Part shown: in pieces, positions 36,408 to 51,676 of the stretch
Layout: the number at the start of each line of letters is the position of its first letter
Position numbering within the stretch: position 1 is the stretch's first letter
From: Paenarthrobacter sp. GOM3
GTDB lineage: Bacteria > Actinomycetota > Actinomycetes > Actinomycetales > Micrococcaceae
NCBI RefSeq assembly: GCF_018215265.2
Contig: NZ_CP136562.1
Location: 2,418,001 to 2,482,000, forward strand
Direction of reading: 5' to 3'
Length of the DNA stretch: 64,000 bases
Notes under the pieces: generated by a model
Databases searched by the model: none
The model's input: the letters and a program-made list of their open reading frames with translations, nothing else
What the model was told of the DNA's origin: nothing
Translations under genes and position numbers: made by a program

Positions 36408-36734
36408 TCAAACGCTTTGCTGGGTATCCATAAAATCTACCAGCGCCCGGGCCTGGTGAATTCCCAGCCCCCTGATCCGCCGGGATCCGGCAATTCCAAT
36501 CTCGGCCATGATCCCAGCAGCCCTGACGGGTCCAATGCCCGGCAGGGCCTCCAGCAATTCCACCACCCGCATCCGGGCTATCGCCTCGTCCGTCGTGCCC
36601 GAGGAGATCAGCTCGGCAATGCTCAGCTCACCGCGCTTGAGCCTTTCCTTGGCCGCTGCGCGCACGGCACGTGCCTTGGCAGCCTTTTCAAGGGCATCGG
36701 AACGTTCCTGCGGTGTCAGCTCTTTAAGGCCCAC
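36408..36734 (-). CDS. mihF: Integration host factor, actinobacterial type (mIHF)
   Basis: mIHF is a small nucleoid-associated protein that bends DNA and is essential in mycobacteria. The 108-residue product has a basic helical N-terminus (KARAVRAAAKERLKRGE) and the helix-two-turn-helix part LLEALPGIGPVRAAGIMAEIGI followed by RRIRGLG, as in the M. tuberculosis protein. The GTG at 36734 is used because GGGG lies seven bases upstream; a TTG two codons earlier sits too close to it. A Crp-like palindrome lies 26 bases upstream, suggesting control of its own promoter. Confidence 0.93.
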   Translation of the reverse strand: MGLKELTPQERSDALEKAAKARAVRAAAKERLKRGELSIAELISSGTTDEAIARMRVVELLEALPGIGPVRAAGIMAEIGIAGSRRIRGLGIHQARALVDFMDTQQSV

Positions 36735-36759
36735 TGCCAAACCCCTGTCAGATCGAGAT

Positions 36760-36775
36760 TGTGATCCAGATCACG
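36760..36775. promoter_or_regulatory. Putative Crp/GlxR-type binding site upstream of mihF
   Basis: TGTGATCCAGATCACG agrees at 14 of 16 positions with the symmetrical Crp consensus TGTGATCTAGATCACA and contains the perfect inverted repeat GTGATC-CA-GATCAC. It lies in the 97-base gap between pyrF and mihF. Actinobacterial Crp/GlxR proteins use the same TGTGA-N6-TCACA motif. Confidence 0.6.
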
Positions 36776-36831
36776 CGGACTGATCCTGAACCTACCGCCA
36801 GGGGCCCGGTTGCGCAATGACGGTTGGCAAC

Positions 36832-37699
36832 TTACTCGGAGCGGAGCCCGTCCAACGTCTCCCGGGTGGCAGCCCGCAGTGCCGCAACCGACGGGCCCGC
36901 GGCCAGGATTCCCCGGCTCGACGTCGCAAGGACACTCGGATACGCGGCCCCAAAAGTGGCACGGAGATCGGCGGGGGTAGCGCCCTGGGCACCGAGTCCC
37001 GGGGCCAGGATGGCACCACGGACCGGACCAAGGTCAATGTCGAGGTCCTCCAACGCCGAACCAATGGTGGCACCCACCACTAGGCCAACCGAACCCAGAG
37101 CCCCGTCATAGCGCCGGTTCTCCGCAGCAGCCTCGGCCACAATGCGCCGGGCAACGGAATCAGCGCCGCCAACATGCTGGACGGACTTGCCTTCCGGGTT
37201 GGACGTCAACGCGAGCACAAACACTCCCCTGCCGTACTGGGCTGCGAGATCCAGCGCCGGACGGAGCGACTCAAAGCCGAGGTATGGGCTCAAGGTCACA
37301 GAATCCGCGGCCAAGGATGACCCGTCACGCAGCCACGCATCAGCGTATGCCGCCATAGTGGAACCAATGTCACCACGCTTCGCGTCAGCGATACTGAGGA
37401 CCCCTGCCTCCGAGGACGCAGCCAGAGTGCGCTCCAGCACAGCCATTCCCGCAGACCCATGCCGCTCGTAGAGGGCCACCTGCGGCTTCACCGCGGCAGC
37501 GAGGGAAGCCACTGCCTCCACCACCGTCAGCGAAAAGCGCTCCAGCCCGGCGGCGTCGTCGTCCAGTCCCCACTCAGCCAGGAGCTGCGGGTGCGGGTCG
37601 ATCCCGACGCACAGCGGTCCGCGGGCCGTCATGGCGGCAGCCAGCCGGGAGCCAAAGGACTCCCGGGCCGGCTGCTGCCCCTGCTGTCGCGAAGCAGAC

Positions 37700-37707
<8 letters not shown>
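36832..37707 (-). CDS. pyrF: Orotidine 5'-phosphate decarboxylase (type 2)
   Basis: PyrF converts OMP to UMP, the last step of de novo pyrimidine synthesis. The 291-residue protein is of the longer type found in mycobacteria. The active-site motif D-x-K-R-x-D is present in [14 protein letters not shown], and CVGIDPHPQ and APGLGAQGA mark the substrate loop ends. It overlaps the carB stop by eight bases and ends the pyrR-pyrF operon. The pyrD gene is not in the window. Confidence 0.95.
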
Positions 37708-41007
<3,300 letters not shown>

Positions 41008-41008
<1 letters not shown>

Positions 41009-42240
41009 TACTTCTTGTCCTCAGTCTTGGAGTCGTTGTTCTTTGCGGCGGTGTCGCCTGTGGCCTTGGACTTGGTGTCGGCCATGAGGTCGATGAAGCG
41101 GTCAAAGAGGTAGGCGGCATCGTGCGGTCCGGCCGCGGCTTCGGGGTGGTACTGGACCGAGAATGCGGGGATGTCGAGGCAGGCGAGACCTTCAACGACG
41201 TCGTCGTTCAAGGAAACGTGGCTGACTTCAACGCGGCCATAACGCTCTTCCGGGGCCACCGTGGCGCCGTTCAGCGGCGCGTCGACGGCGAAGCCGTGGT
41301 TCTGCGAAGTGATTTCCACCTTGCCCGTGCGGCGGTCCATGACCGGCTGGTTGATGCCGCGGTGGCCGTAGCGGAGCTTGTAGGTACCGAAACCAAGGGC
41401 GCGGCCGAGGATCTGGTTGCCGAAGCAAATGCCGAAGTACGGCAGCTTCTCATCCAGCACCGAACGCAGGAGCTTCACCTGGTGATCGGCCGTCGCGGGG
41501 TCGCCCGGGCCGTTGGACATGAAGAAACCGTCCGGGTTCACGGCGTTGACGTCCTCAACCGTGGAGGTAGCCGGCAGGACATGGACACGCACGCCGCGTT
41601 CGGCGAAACGTACCGGGGTCATGGCTTTGATGCCGAGGTCCACAGCTGCGATGGAGAAGCGCGGTTCGCCTTCCCAGCCGTGGTCCTTGGGCTCAACAAC
41701 ATAGGCCTCGTCAATGGAGACTTCCTCGGCCAGGGCTGCGCCTTCCATCGGAGCACTTGCCAGGACGGTGTCCAGCAGCTCCTTGTCGGTTGCCTGGGCA
41801 GCCTCGCCGGAGAAGATGCCTGCGCGCATGGTCTTGTGCTCGCGGAGGTGGCGGGTGATGGCCCGGGTGTCCACTCCCTGGATACCGACGATTCCCTGCT
41901 CGGTGAGTTCGTCGTCCAGCGAACGCTCGGAGCGCCAGTTGGAGGGTCGGCGTGCGGCGTCGCGCACAATGTACCCGGCTACCCAGATGCGGCGGGACTC
42001 AGCGTCGTCGCTGTTGACGCCGGTGTTGCCGATGTGCGGCGCCGTCTGGACAACCAGTTGGCGTGCGTAGGAGGGGTCGGTGATGGTCTCCTGGTAGCCG
42101 GTCATGCCGGTGGCGAAGACGGCCTCACCGAGCGCGGTTCCCTGGGCGCCGTAGCTGCGGCCGCGGAACACGCGGCCGTCTTCGAGCACCAGCACTGCTG
42201 CTGAGGAGGTGGGGGTGGTGGCTGCTTTACTATCCGTCAC
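41008..42240 (-). CDS. carA: Carbamoyl-phosphate synthase small subunit
   Basis: CarA hydrolyses glutamine and channels ammonia to CarB. The protein (410 residues) begins its conserved part at [13 protein letters not shown]. The class I glutaminase triad is visible as Cys in [12 protein letters not shown] and His-x-Glu in [15 protein letters not shown] 42240 is preferred because GGAAAG lies eight bases upstream and the N-terminus is then close to that of relatives; an ATG at 42264 would overlap the previous gene by 20 bases. It is followed directly by carB. Confidence 0.96.
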
Positions 42241-42244
42241 TTTA

Positions 42245-42766
42245 TTACTTTCCACTATCGGCATCTGCCTGAGGGGCTGCGGAGATCAATTCCTGGAGGG
42301 CTTCGAGGAGGAGCTGCTTGTCGGCTGCGTGCCTGGACCGGAAACCGGTGTCCAGCTCACGGCTGCCCAGTTTCCAGCTGATGACCAGGAGTCCGTCCTT
42401 TTCGACGAACTTCCCTGTCATGCCGTCCGCTGGGCGGCTGTCCTGCACCGCGGAGCGCGGGATGAAGACCGGGGCGGCACCGGATCGGTCGAACAGCACG
42501 CCTTCGGCGTGGATGCTCAGTTCCGCGTTGGTCCGGATACCCAGGCCTTGGACGGCGATACGGTCCAGCCAGTCGCCCGCCGTGGTGGTGGCCACGTACT
42601 GGCCCTCCGCGACGACGCTGGCGGGGGTCAGCTGCTCCGGCACCGCGGGAAGGCGTTCGACGTCGGCTTGTCGCCTCAAGCGGTTCCGCCAACCCAGCCA
42701 GAGCATCGCCAGCACCACGGTGATCAACGGAACCGTGATGAGCACGGTCAGTGTCTGGTTGTCCAT
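42245..42766 (-). CDS. Membrane-anchored PH-like protein inside the pyrimidine operon
   Basis: This 173-residue protein has one N-terminal transmembrane helix (about 6-25), a basic stop-transfer (RNRLRRQ) and a cytoplasmic domain with a PH-like beta pattern ([19 protein letters not shown], then [12 protein letters not shown]). The start overlaps the pyrC stop (TGATG), so it is translated with the operon. M. tuberculosis carries a gene of the same place and type (Rv1382, between pyrC and carA, from memory), which suggests a conserved but unassigned role. A tether for the pathway enzymes at the membrane is one guess. Confidence 0.85.
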   Translation of the reverse strand: MDNQTLTVLITVPLITVVLAMLWLGWRNRLRRQADVERLPAVPEQLTPASVVAEGQYVATTTAGDWLDRIAVQGLGIRTNAELSIHAEGVLFDRSGAAPVFIPRSAVQDSRPADGMTGKFVEKDGLLVISWKLGSRELDTGFRSRHAADKQLLLEALQELISAAPQADADSGK

Positions 42767-44091
42767 CAGTTACCGCTGACTGCAGGGTAGCGGTACGGGG
42801 TGTTGAGTTTGCCGTCGAGGACAGTGGGGTGGCCCTTGAAGAAGGTCGCCACCACTGAACCGGGCAGCTCTTTGCCCTTGAACGGTGAATTGCGGCCCAT
42901 GGTTGCCATTTTATGGGGGTCGACGGTCCAACGCGCAGCCGGGTCCACCAAGATGACGTTGGCGGGCTCGCCAACCTCCAAGGGACGGCCTTGGTCGGCG
43001 ACACGTCCGATCGCCGCCGGAGTGAACGAAGTAACCCTGGCAAAGTCAGCCCAGGTCATCAGGCCGGTTTCGATCATGGTTTCCTGCACCACGGAGAGCG
43101 CGGTCTCCAGGCCCGTCATGCCCATGGCGGCCTGGGCCCACTCACATTCTTTGTGCTCGCTGGGGTGCGGAGCGTGGTCGGTGCCGACGACGTCGATGGT
43201 GCCGTCGGCCAGGCCTTCGCGCAGCGCCTGCACGTCAGCGTCCGTACGGAGCGGCGGGTTGACCTTGTACACGGGGTCGTAGCTTCGGACCAGTTCATCG
43301 GTCAGGAGCAGGTGGTGCGGGGTGACTTCGGCGGTGACGTTGATGCCGCGGGCCTTCGCCCAGCGCACGATTTCCACGGAACCTGCGGTGGAGACGTGGC
43401 AAACGTGCAGGCGCGAACCCACGTGCTGGGCGAGCAGGACGTCGCGGGCAATGATGCTCTCTTCTGCCACGGCCGGCCAACCTGTTAGCCCAAGCACCGC
43501 CGAGACGGCGCCCTCGTTCATCTGTGCCCCGGCGGTCAGGCGGGGTTCCTGCGCGTGCTGGGCCACCACGCCGTCGAACGCTTTGACGTACTCCAGCGCG
43601 CGGCGCATGATGACGGGATCGTGGACGCAAATGCCGTCATCGGAGAACATCCGGACCTGTGCGCGTGAGTCCGCCATGGCGCCGAGCTCGGCGAGCTGCT
43701 CACCGGCCAATCCCACGGTGACCGCGCCGACCGGACGCACATCAACCCAACCGGACGCGCGGCCCAGGCTGTGGACCTGCTCGACGACGCCGGCAGTGTC
43801 CGCTACGGGGTTGCTGTTGGCCATGGCGTGGACGGCAGTGAAGCCACCCAAGGCAGCGGCGCGGGTTCCGGTTTCCACCGTTTCGGCATCCTCCCGGCCC
43901 GGTTCGCGGAGGTGCGTGTGGACATCAACCATGCCCGGCAGGGCGACGAGGCCGTTGCCGTCGATGACCGTGGCGCCCTCGTCCGCGAGGTCCTTCCCGC
44001 GTGCTTCGATGATGCCGTCGCGGATCAACAGGTCTTCAGCTTCACCGCCGAGGATGGCTGCCCCACGAATCAGGTAGGTGTTCTCTGCCAT
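42766..44091 (-). CDS. pyrC: Dihydroorotase
   Basis: PyrC cyclises carbamoyl aspartate to dihydroorotate. The 441-residue class I enzyme has the metal-binding [10 protein letters not shown] (about 60), a C-terminal [10 protein letters not shown] (about 300) with the catalytic Asp, and HxH metal ligands between. The ATG at 44091 overlaps the pyrB stop. The frame remains open farther upstream, inside pyrB, but that is coincidental. Confidence 0.96.
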   Translation of the reverse strand: MAENTYLIRGAAILGGEAEDLLIRDGIIEARGKDLADEGATVIDGNGLVALPGMVDVHTHLREPGREDAETVETGTRAAALGGFTAVHAMANSNPVADTAGVVEQVHSLGRASGWVDVRPVGAVTVGLAGEQLAELGAMADSRAQVRMFSDDGICVHDPVIMRRALEYVKAFDGVVAQHAQEPRLTAGAQMNEGAVSAVLGLTGWPAVAEESIIARDVLLAQHVGSRLHVCHVSTAGSVEIVRWAKARGINVTAEVTPHHLLLTDELVRSYDPVYKVNPPLRTDADVQALREGLADGTIDVVGTDHAPHPSEHKECEWAQAAMGMTGLETALSVVQETMIETGLMTWADFARVTSFTPAAIGRVADQGRPLEVGEPANVILVDPAARWTVDPHKMATMGRNSPFKGKELPGSVVATFFKGHPTVLDGKLNTPYRYPAVSGN

Positions 44092-45098
44092 CAGTTGGTC
44101 TCCTTGCTGGACTGGATTGCGTTCGGGGCGGCTTCGCGGGAATCCCCGGAGAGCAGCAGGTAAAGGGCGGCCATGCGCACCGAAACGCCGTTGCGTACCT
44201 GCGCAAGCACAGTGGAACGCGGCGAATCCGCGGCGGCCGAGGAAATCTCCAAGCCCCGGTTCATGGGGCCCGGGTGCATGATGATGGTGTCCTTCATGCC
44301 AAGGTCGTCCAGCGCACGGAGCCGGGCGTCGTCGAAACCCCAACGCCGCGAGTACTCGCGGGTTGACGGGAAGAACGACGCGTTCATCCGCTCACCCTGG
44401 ACGCGCAGCATCATCATCGCGTCGATGCCGGCTTCCAATGTCTCGTCCAGGTTGTAGCTGACCTTGCAAGGCCAGTGCTCGACGCCGATGGGCAGCAAAG
44501 TCGGTGGCGCCACCAGCGTGACCTCCGCGCCGAGGGTCTTCAGCAACCAAACGTTGGAGCGGGCAACGCGCGAGTGCAGGACATCGCCGGCAATCGCTAC
44601 CCGCATGCCCTTGAGGTCGGCGCCCGTAGAGGCCGTACCCCTGAGCTGAGCCCAGTGCCGACGCATGGTGAACGCGTCCAGGAGGGCCTGCGTGGGGTGT
44701 TCGTGGGTGCCGTCTCCAGCGTTGATCACGGCAGCGTCGATCCAGTCCGTCGCAGCAAGGCGATGGGGTGCGCCCGAGGCCCAGTGGCGGATGACCACTG
44801 CGTCAGCGCCCATGGCAGCCAAAGTCTGCGCGGTGTCCTTGAGCGACTCGCCCTTGGACACCGAGGAACCCTTGGCGGCGAAGTTGATGACGTCCGCGGA
44901 GAGGCGTTTGGCTGCGGCTTCGAAGGAGATGCGGGTGCGGGTGGAGTCCTCGAAGAAGAGGTTCACCACGGTCCTGCCGCGCAAGGCAGGAAGTTTCTTC
45001 ACTTCACGCTCGCCCACTGCGGACATTTCCTCGGCTGTATCCAGGACCCGGATGGCATCGAAGGCGCTGAGGTTCTCGGTGGAAAGGAGGTGCTTCAC
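44091..45098 (-). CDS. pyrB: Aspartate carbamoyltransferase, catalytic chain
   Basis: PyrB joins carbamoyl phosphate and aspartate. The 335 residues show the carbamoyl-phosphate loop [13 protein letters not shown] (about 50) and the [12 protein letters not shown] motif (about 135), with [12 protein letters not shown] in the aspartate domain. No regulatory pyrI gene is present. The GTG start overlaps the pyrR stop in GTGA. Confidence 0.96.
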   Translation of the reverse strand: MKHLLSTENLSAFDAIRVLDTAEEMSAVGEREVKKLPALRGRTVVNLFFEDSTRTRISFEAAAKRLSADVINFAAKGSSVSKGESLKDTAQTLAAMGADAVVIRHWASGAPHRLAATDWIDAAVINAGDGTHEHPTQALLDAFTMRRHWAQLRGTASTGADLKGMRVAIAGDVLHSRVARSNVWLLKTLGAEVTLVAPPTLLPIGVEHWPCKVSYNLDETLEAGIDAMMMLRVQGERMNASFFPSTREYSRRWGFDDARLRALDDLGMKDTIIMHPGPMNRGLEISSAAADSPRSTVLAQVRNGVSVRMAALYLLLSGDSREAAPNAIQSSKETN

Positions 45099-45679
45099 TT
45101 GCCTGCCTCGATAACTACTTCGTTGACGGGCACGCCGTCCACGGAGTCGATTTCCTCCAGGTGGACGCGGACTTTCTCGGACGAAGACGTCGGCAGGTTT
45201 TTGCCTACGTGGTCGGCACGGATCGGAAGTTCCCGGTGCCCCCGGTCCACCAGGACAGCCAGCCGGACGATCCTGGGGCGGCCAAGGTCAACCAAGGCGT
45301 CCAACGCCGCACGGATGGTCCGTCCCGAGTAGAGGACGTCGTCGATCAGGACAACAACCTTGTTGTCGATCCCGGACAAAGGAAGCCGGGTGTGGCGCGG
45401 AGGCCGTGTGGGCTGGTGTGAGAGATCGTCACGGAACATGGTGACATCCAGTTGGCCGACAATCGTTTCGGCGTTAACCGTGGGGTCGGCAGCTGCGATT
45501 TTGTTGGCGAGCCGCACGGCCAAAGGATAGCCACGGCTGGGAATGCCCAGAAGAACCAGGTCCTGGGAGCCCTTGTTGGCTTCAAGGATCTCGTGGGCGA
45601 TACGAGTGAGCGCACGGTCAATGTCCGCCTGGTTGAGGACAACCCGCGACGGCACGTGCGTTGAAGTGACTTCAGTCAT
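45095..45679 (-). CDS. pyrR: Pyrimidine operon regulator PyrR / uracil phosphoribosyltransferase
   Basis: PyrR binds pyr mRNA when UMP is high and lowers operon expression; it also has weak uracil phosphoribosyltransferase activity. The 194-residue protein carries the PRPP-binding motif [18 protein letters not shown] (about 105-122). The ATG at 45679 has GGGGAG seven bases upstream. It is the first gene of the operon, and a PyrR-binding-like RNA loop lies just before the ribosome site. Confidence 0.96.
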   Translation of the reverse strand: MTEVTSTHVPSRVVLNQADIDRALTRIAHEILEANKGSQDLVLLGIPSRGYPLAVRLANKIAAADPTVNAETIVGQLDVTMFRDDLSHQPTRPPRHTRLPLSGIDNKVVVLIDDVLYSGRTIRAALDALVDLGRPRIVRLAVLVDRGHRELPIRADHVGKNLPTSSSEKVRVHLEEIDSVDGVPVNEVVIEAGK

Positions 45680-45690
45680 CGCTCGTCTCC

Positions 45691-45713
45691 CCTTTCCCCG
45701 CCTCACGGGACGG
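45691..45713 (-). promoter_or_regulatory. Putative PyrR-binding RNA loop overlapping the pyrR translation start region
   Basis: The mRNA-sense sequence TCCCGTGAGGCGGGGA fits the UCC-N-G-N-GAGG core of PyrR binding loops, and CCCG/CGGG can close a stem with UGAGG in the loop. It begins about 12 bases before the start codon, next to the GGGGAG ribosome site. This is consistent with the translational repression shown for the M. smegmatis pyr operon. No intrinsic terminator was seen in this leader. Confidence 0.65.
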
Positions 45714-45833
45714 AATTAAAAAAGGAATATTTGCTTTTCCAAGCTACCACAACGGCACTTTCAGTCTTCATTCGGGGCCGCTGGCCGGCATGAGTTTAAG
45801 CTCACATTCTCCGCCGTGGAATAGGCTCATTCC

Positions 45834-47078
45834 ATGACCATGAACCATCACGGCCAACCTGGCGGACAACCCTATCCGCGACCCTCTTTGGAACCTGGCG
45901 CCAACCCCACCTGGATGGGCCGCGTGCAGCCCGCGAACTACCAGCAAGCTCCGGGGAACCCGGCATCGCTCCCCCATCAGACCTGGGCCATGCCGCCGGC
46001 GCCGAGACGTTCCATGGGCACGCTTCCGTTGGTCATCGGTGGCGGGATCCTGGCACTTGCCAGCCTCCTGCTGGTCCTGCCCTTCCTCTTGGGCAATACG
46101 GGAATCGCCGGCTTCGTGATCGGCTTCATCGCCTCCCTCATTCCGTTGACCGTGGTGCTGCTCACCGTCCGCCTCATCGATCGCTGGGAGCCGGAACCAA
46201 AGAGGCTCCTGTGGTTCGCTTTCACATGGGGCGCGGCAGTATCCATCGCCGGGACGCTGCTCATCCAGCCCCTGTTCGCCTTGGCCGCACCCACCACCAG
46301 CGAAGAAGCCTTCACCTACTTCATGGCTACCGTCCAGGCGCCGATCGTCGAGGAATTCACCAAGTCGCTGGGACTCCTGGTACTGATCCTTGCCGCCCGG
46401 AAGTACTTCGACGGACCCGTGGACGGCGTCGTGTTCGCCTTCACCATTGCCGCGGGATTCGCTTTCACGGAAAACATTCTCTACTTCGGTCGGGAAATCG
46501 CTTCATCCACCGATCCCGGCACTGACTTTGTACGGATCTTCATCCTGCGCGGCGTGATGTCTCCGTTTGCCCACGCCGTGTTCACCGGAACAACCGGACT
46601 CATCATGGGCTTCGCAGCCCGCAGATGGCACCCCGGTTACGCGGTCCTGGCGTTCTTCATAGGCTTGTTGCCGGCCATGTTCCTGCACAACCGCTGGAAC
46701 AGCATGGGCCAGGACTTCCTGGTGGAGTACTTCGTGGTCCAGGTTCCCATTTTCCTGATAGCGGCAGTGGGAATCATCCTGCTGCGCGTCGCTGAAGGAA
46801 AGCTCACGCGCCAACGGCTCCTCGAGTATGCACGCGCCGGTTGGTTCACGCCCGCAGAAGTGGAGATGCTGGGCACGTCCAGGGGGCGGCGCCAGGCACT
46901 GCGGTGGGCGTCGTCACGGGGAAGGGCGGCACAGATGCGGGCCTTCATCAAAGGTGCCACGGCTTTGGCCTTCACGCGCCAGCGCATCCTCAGTGGCCGC
47001 GACATACCGGTCCACCAACACGACGAACTTGAGCATCTCCGCGCGATACCCGCTCTCAGGGCGGCAGTCCTGCAGTAG
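45834..47078 (+). CDS. PrsW family intramembrane metalloprotease
   Basis: PrsW-type proteases cut membrane proteins; the B. subtilis member cleaves the anti-sigma factor RsiW. The 414-residue protein has a Gly/Pro/Gln-rich N-terminus (about 1-58), about eight transmembrane helices (60-320) and a basic cytoplasmic tail (about 325-414). Family motifs are intact: VEEFTKSLGL (EExxK), FTENILYFG, HAVFTGTTG and FLHNRWN, whose Glu and His residues form the metal site. It is alone between the pyr operon and nusB and oriented opposite to both. Confidence 0.9.
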   Translation: MTMNHHGQPGGQPYPRPSLEPGANPTWMGRVQPANYQQAPGNPASLPHQTWAMPPAPRRSMGTLPLVIGGGILALASLLLVLPFLLGNTGIAGFVIGFIASLIPLTVVLLTVRLIDRWEPEPKRLLWFAFTWGAAVSIAGTLLIQPLFALAAPTTSEEAFTYFMATVQAPIVEEFTKSLGLLVLILAARKYFDGPVDGVVFAFTIAAGFAFTENILYFGREIASSTDPGTDFVRIFILRGVMSPFAHAVFTGTTGLIMGFAARRWHPGYAVLAFFIGLLPAMFLHNRWNSMGQDFLVEYFVVQVPIFLIAAVGIILLRVAEGKLTRQRLLEYARAGWFTPAEVEMLGTSRGRRQALRWASSRGRAAQMRAFIKGATALAFTRQRILSGRDIPVHQHDELEHLRAIPALRAAVLQ

Positions 47079-47100
47079 TTCTTGTCCGGCAACGCCAACA

Positions 47101-47142
47101 AAAAGGATCCGCTTCCCGGTTTCCCGGGAAGCGGATCCTTTT
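47101..47142. terminator. Bidirectional terminator between the prsW-like gene and nusB
   Basis: Arms 47101-47119 and 47124-47142 form a 19-base perfect stem starting AAAAGGATCC and ending GGATCCTTTT, with a TTTC loop. The flanking A and T runs make it a terminator in both directions for the convergent genes. Confidence 0.93.
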
Positions 47143-47158
47143 GAACATTGCCTGCCGA

Positions 47159-47569
47159 CTAGGCCAGCAGTGAAGGCTTGAGCTTCTGCAAGCGGCCAAG
47201 AAGGCCATTAATGAAAGCCGGAGACTCGTCCGTGGACATCGTCTTGGCCAAGGCGACGGCCTCGCTGACGGCTACACCGTCAGGGACTTCGTCGTTGTAC
47301 AGCAGTTCCCACGAACCGATACGGAGGATAATCCGGTCCACGGACGGCATCCGCTCCAAGGTCCAGCCCTGCGCGTACGTCTCAAGGAACTCGTCAATGG
47401 TTTCCTGCATGGAGACCACGCCTTCGATGATTTCCACCGTGTAGGGGTTGATCACGAGGTCTGTCTTCTCCCGACGTGCCTTGAGCGCGTCAAAAGCCGA
47501 GACGGAACGCTGCTCCGCTTCGAAAAGTACTTCCAGTGCCCTGCTACGGGCTTTACCGCGTGCGCTCAC
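47159..47569 (-). CDS. nusB: Transcription antitermination factor NusB
   Basis: NusB with NusE binds boxA of rRNA leaders and supports antitermination. The 136 residues show the all-helical NusB pattern: RSRALEVLFEAEQRS at the start, VDRIILRIGSWELLY in the middle, and ESPAFINGLLGRLQ at the end. Its GTG overlaps the efp stop by one base (TAGTG). Order efp-nusB matches other actinobacteria. Confidence 0.95.
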   Translation of the reverse strand: MSARGKARSRALEVLFEAEQRSVSAFDALKARREKTDLVINPYTVEIIEGVVSMQETIDEFLETYAQGWTLERMPSVDRIILRIGSWELLYNDEVPDGVAVSEAVALAKTMSTDESPAFINGLLGRLQKLKPSLLA

Positions 47570-48132
47570 TAGTCGTTGACCCGGCCCAGGTAGCTGCCGT
47601 CGCGGGTGTCGACCTTGACCTTGGTGCCCTGCTCAACGAACAGCGGTACCTGGATCTCGTAGCCGGTTTCAACAGTGGCGGGCTTGGTGCCTGCGGAGGA
47701 GCGGTCACCCTGGAGGCCCGGCTCCGTGTAGGTGATTTCGAGGACAACGCTCGGGGGCAGTTCGATGTAGAGCGGCGTGCCCTCGTGGATGGCGATATTG
47801 ACCATCTGGTTCTCGAGCATGAAGTTGGTGGCATCGCCAACCGTTGCACCGGAAACGGTGATCTGGTCGAAGTCCTGCGTGTCCATGAAAACGAAGTCTT
47901 CGCCGTCCTGGTACAGGTACTGGTAGTCGCGGCGGTCAACCGTGGCGGTTTCAATCTTCAGGCCGGCGTTGAAAGTTTTGTCGACCACCTTGCCGGACAT
48001 GACGTTGCGCATTTTGGTGCGGACGAAGGCGCCGCCCTTGCCCGGCTTGACGTGCTGGAACTCAATGATGTTCCAGAGCTGGCCCTCGAGCTTCAGTACG
48101 GTCCCGTTCTTGATGTCGTTTGTGGTTGCCAC
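47569..48132 (-). CDS. efp: Elongation factor P
   Basis: EF-P binds between the P and E sites and relieves stalling at polyproline. The 187-residue protein has the three-domain length. The tip loop reads KPGKGGAF with the functional Lys near residue 34. No epmA/epmB or other modifying genes are in the window. The start is GTG, and a 155-base gap to the TPR gene upstream probably holds its promoter. Confidence 0.96.
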   Translation of the reverse strand: MATTNDIKNGTVLKLEGQLWNIIEFQHVKPGKGGAFVRTKMRNVMSGKVVDKTFNAGLKIETATVDRRDYQYLYQDGEDFVFMDTQDFDQITVSGATVGDATNFMLENQMVNIAIHEGTPLYIELPPSVVLEITYTEPGLQGDRSSAGTKPATVETGYEIQVPLFVEQGTKVKVDTRDGSYLGRVND

Positions 48133-48287
48133 TCGTATCCTCTGGTTAATCGCACTGGTTCTAGCTGCCAGCTATCTATGCCAAGCAGGCGTGCCAATCG
48201 GCGCGCCAGCGCGTATTTATCAAAAATCCAAAAACCATTCTACCGGCAAATCCGGCCGCGGCTTGCGGGCGGCGTGTCCGGACGCCC

Positions 48288-50450
<2,163 letters not shown>

Positions 50451-50451
<1 letters not shown>

Positions 50452-51650
50452 TACCGGCCGACCGAGTCCAGGGTGGCCGGGATGCTGTCGAGGTAGCTTT
50501 GCAGGTTACGCTGCGTTTCGGCAACGGAGTCGCCACCGAACTTCTCGGCAATGGCTTCGGCGAGAACCAGGGCAACCATGGCTTCGGCAACGACGCCAGC
50601 AGCGGGCACCGCACAAACGTCTGAACGCTGGTGGTGGGCCTTGGCGGGTTCTCCGGTGCTGACGTCGATGGTGCGAAGCGCACGGGGAACCGTGGCGATC
50701 GGCTTCATCGCAGCGCGAACCCGCAGGACCTCACCAATGCTCATGCCGCCCTCAATGCCACCTGCCCGGTTGGTCTGGCGGACAATCCTGCCGTTTTCGT
50801 CCTTGAGGATCTCATCATGGGCGGCGGATCCACGGCGGGCAGCGGTGAGGAAGCCATCGCCAACTTCCACGCCCTTGATGGCCTGGATACCCATCAGCGC
50901 TGCGGCCAAGCGTGAGTCGAGCCGGCGGTCCCAGTGCACGTAGCTGCCCAGTCCCGGCGGAAGCCCGTAGGCAAGTACTTCGACAACACCGCCCAGGGTT
51001 TCGCCTTCCTTATGGGCAGCATCCACCTCCGCAACCATCGCGTCCGAGGTTTCGCGGTCGAAGCAGCGCAGGGGGTCGGCGTCAAGCGCCAGGACGTCCT
51101 TCGGCAGCGGCAGCGGCCGGCCTTCCGGAACTGTCACGCTGGCAATGGAAACAGTGTGGCTGACCAACTCCACGCCCAACTGCTTCAGGAACTGGGCGGC
51201 GACGGTGCCAAGGGCAACGCGTGTGGCGGTTTCCCGCGCACTGGCACGCTCAAGGACCGGCCGGGCTTCGTCGAAGCCGTACTTCTGCATGCCCGTGAAA
51301 TCGGCGTGGCCCGGACGGGGACGGGTCAAGGGGGCGTTGCGGGCCTGGTCGGCGAGGATTTCGGGGTCAACGGGATCGGCAGCCATGATCTGCTCCCACT
51401 TGGGCCACTCAGTGTTGCCCACCTGGATAGCGACTGGGCCGCCCTGGGTCAGGCCATGCCGGACGCCACCCATGATGGTGACCTCGTCCTGCTCGAACTT
51501 CATCCGGGCACCACGGCCGTAGCCCAGGCGGCGACGCGCCAGCGCGTCGCGAATCTGCCCACTGGTGAGTTCAACACCGGCGGGCACGCCTTCAACAATT
51601 CCGATCAGAGCCGGACCGTGGGATTCACCGGCAGTCAACCAACGCAACAT
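50451..51650 (-). CDS. aroC: Chorismate synthase
   Basis: AroC eliminates phosphate from EPSP to give chorismate and needs reduced FMN. The 399-residue protein starts [25 protein letters not shown] (first signature, given in part), and has [14 protein letters not shown] and the third signature near [17 protein letters not shown]. The ATG at 51650 is preceded by AGGATT; an ATG 21 codons upstream is unlikely. It follows aroE with a 27-base gap. Confidence 0.96.
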
Positions 51651-51676
51651 ATAACCAATCCTGCCATGTAAGGCTT

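Noticed and set aside
42766..44343. Longer pyrC start inside pyrB
   Set aside because: The extra 84 residues mirror the pyrB frame and the conserved protein starts at the ATG overlapping the pyrB stop.
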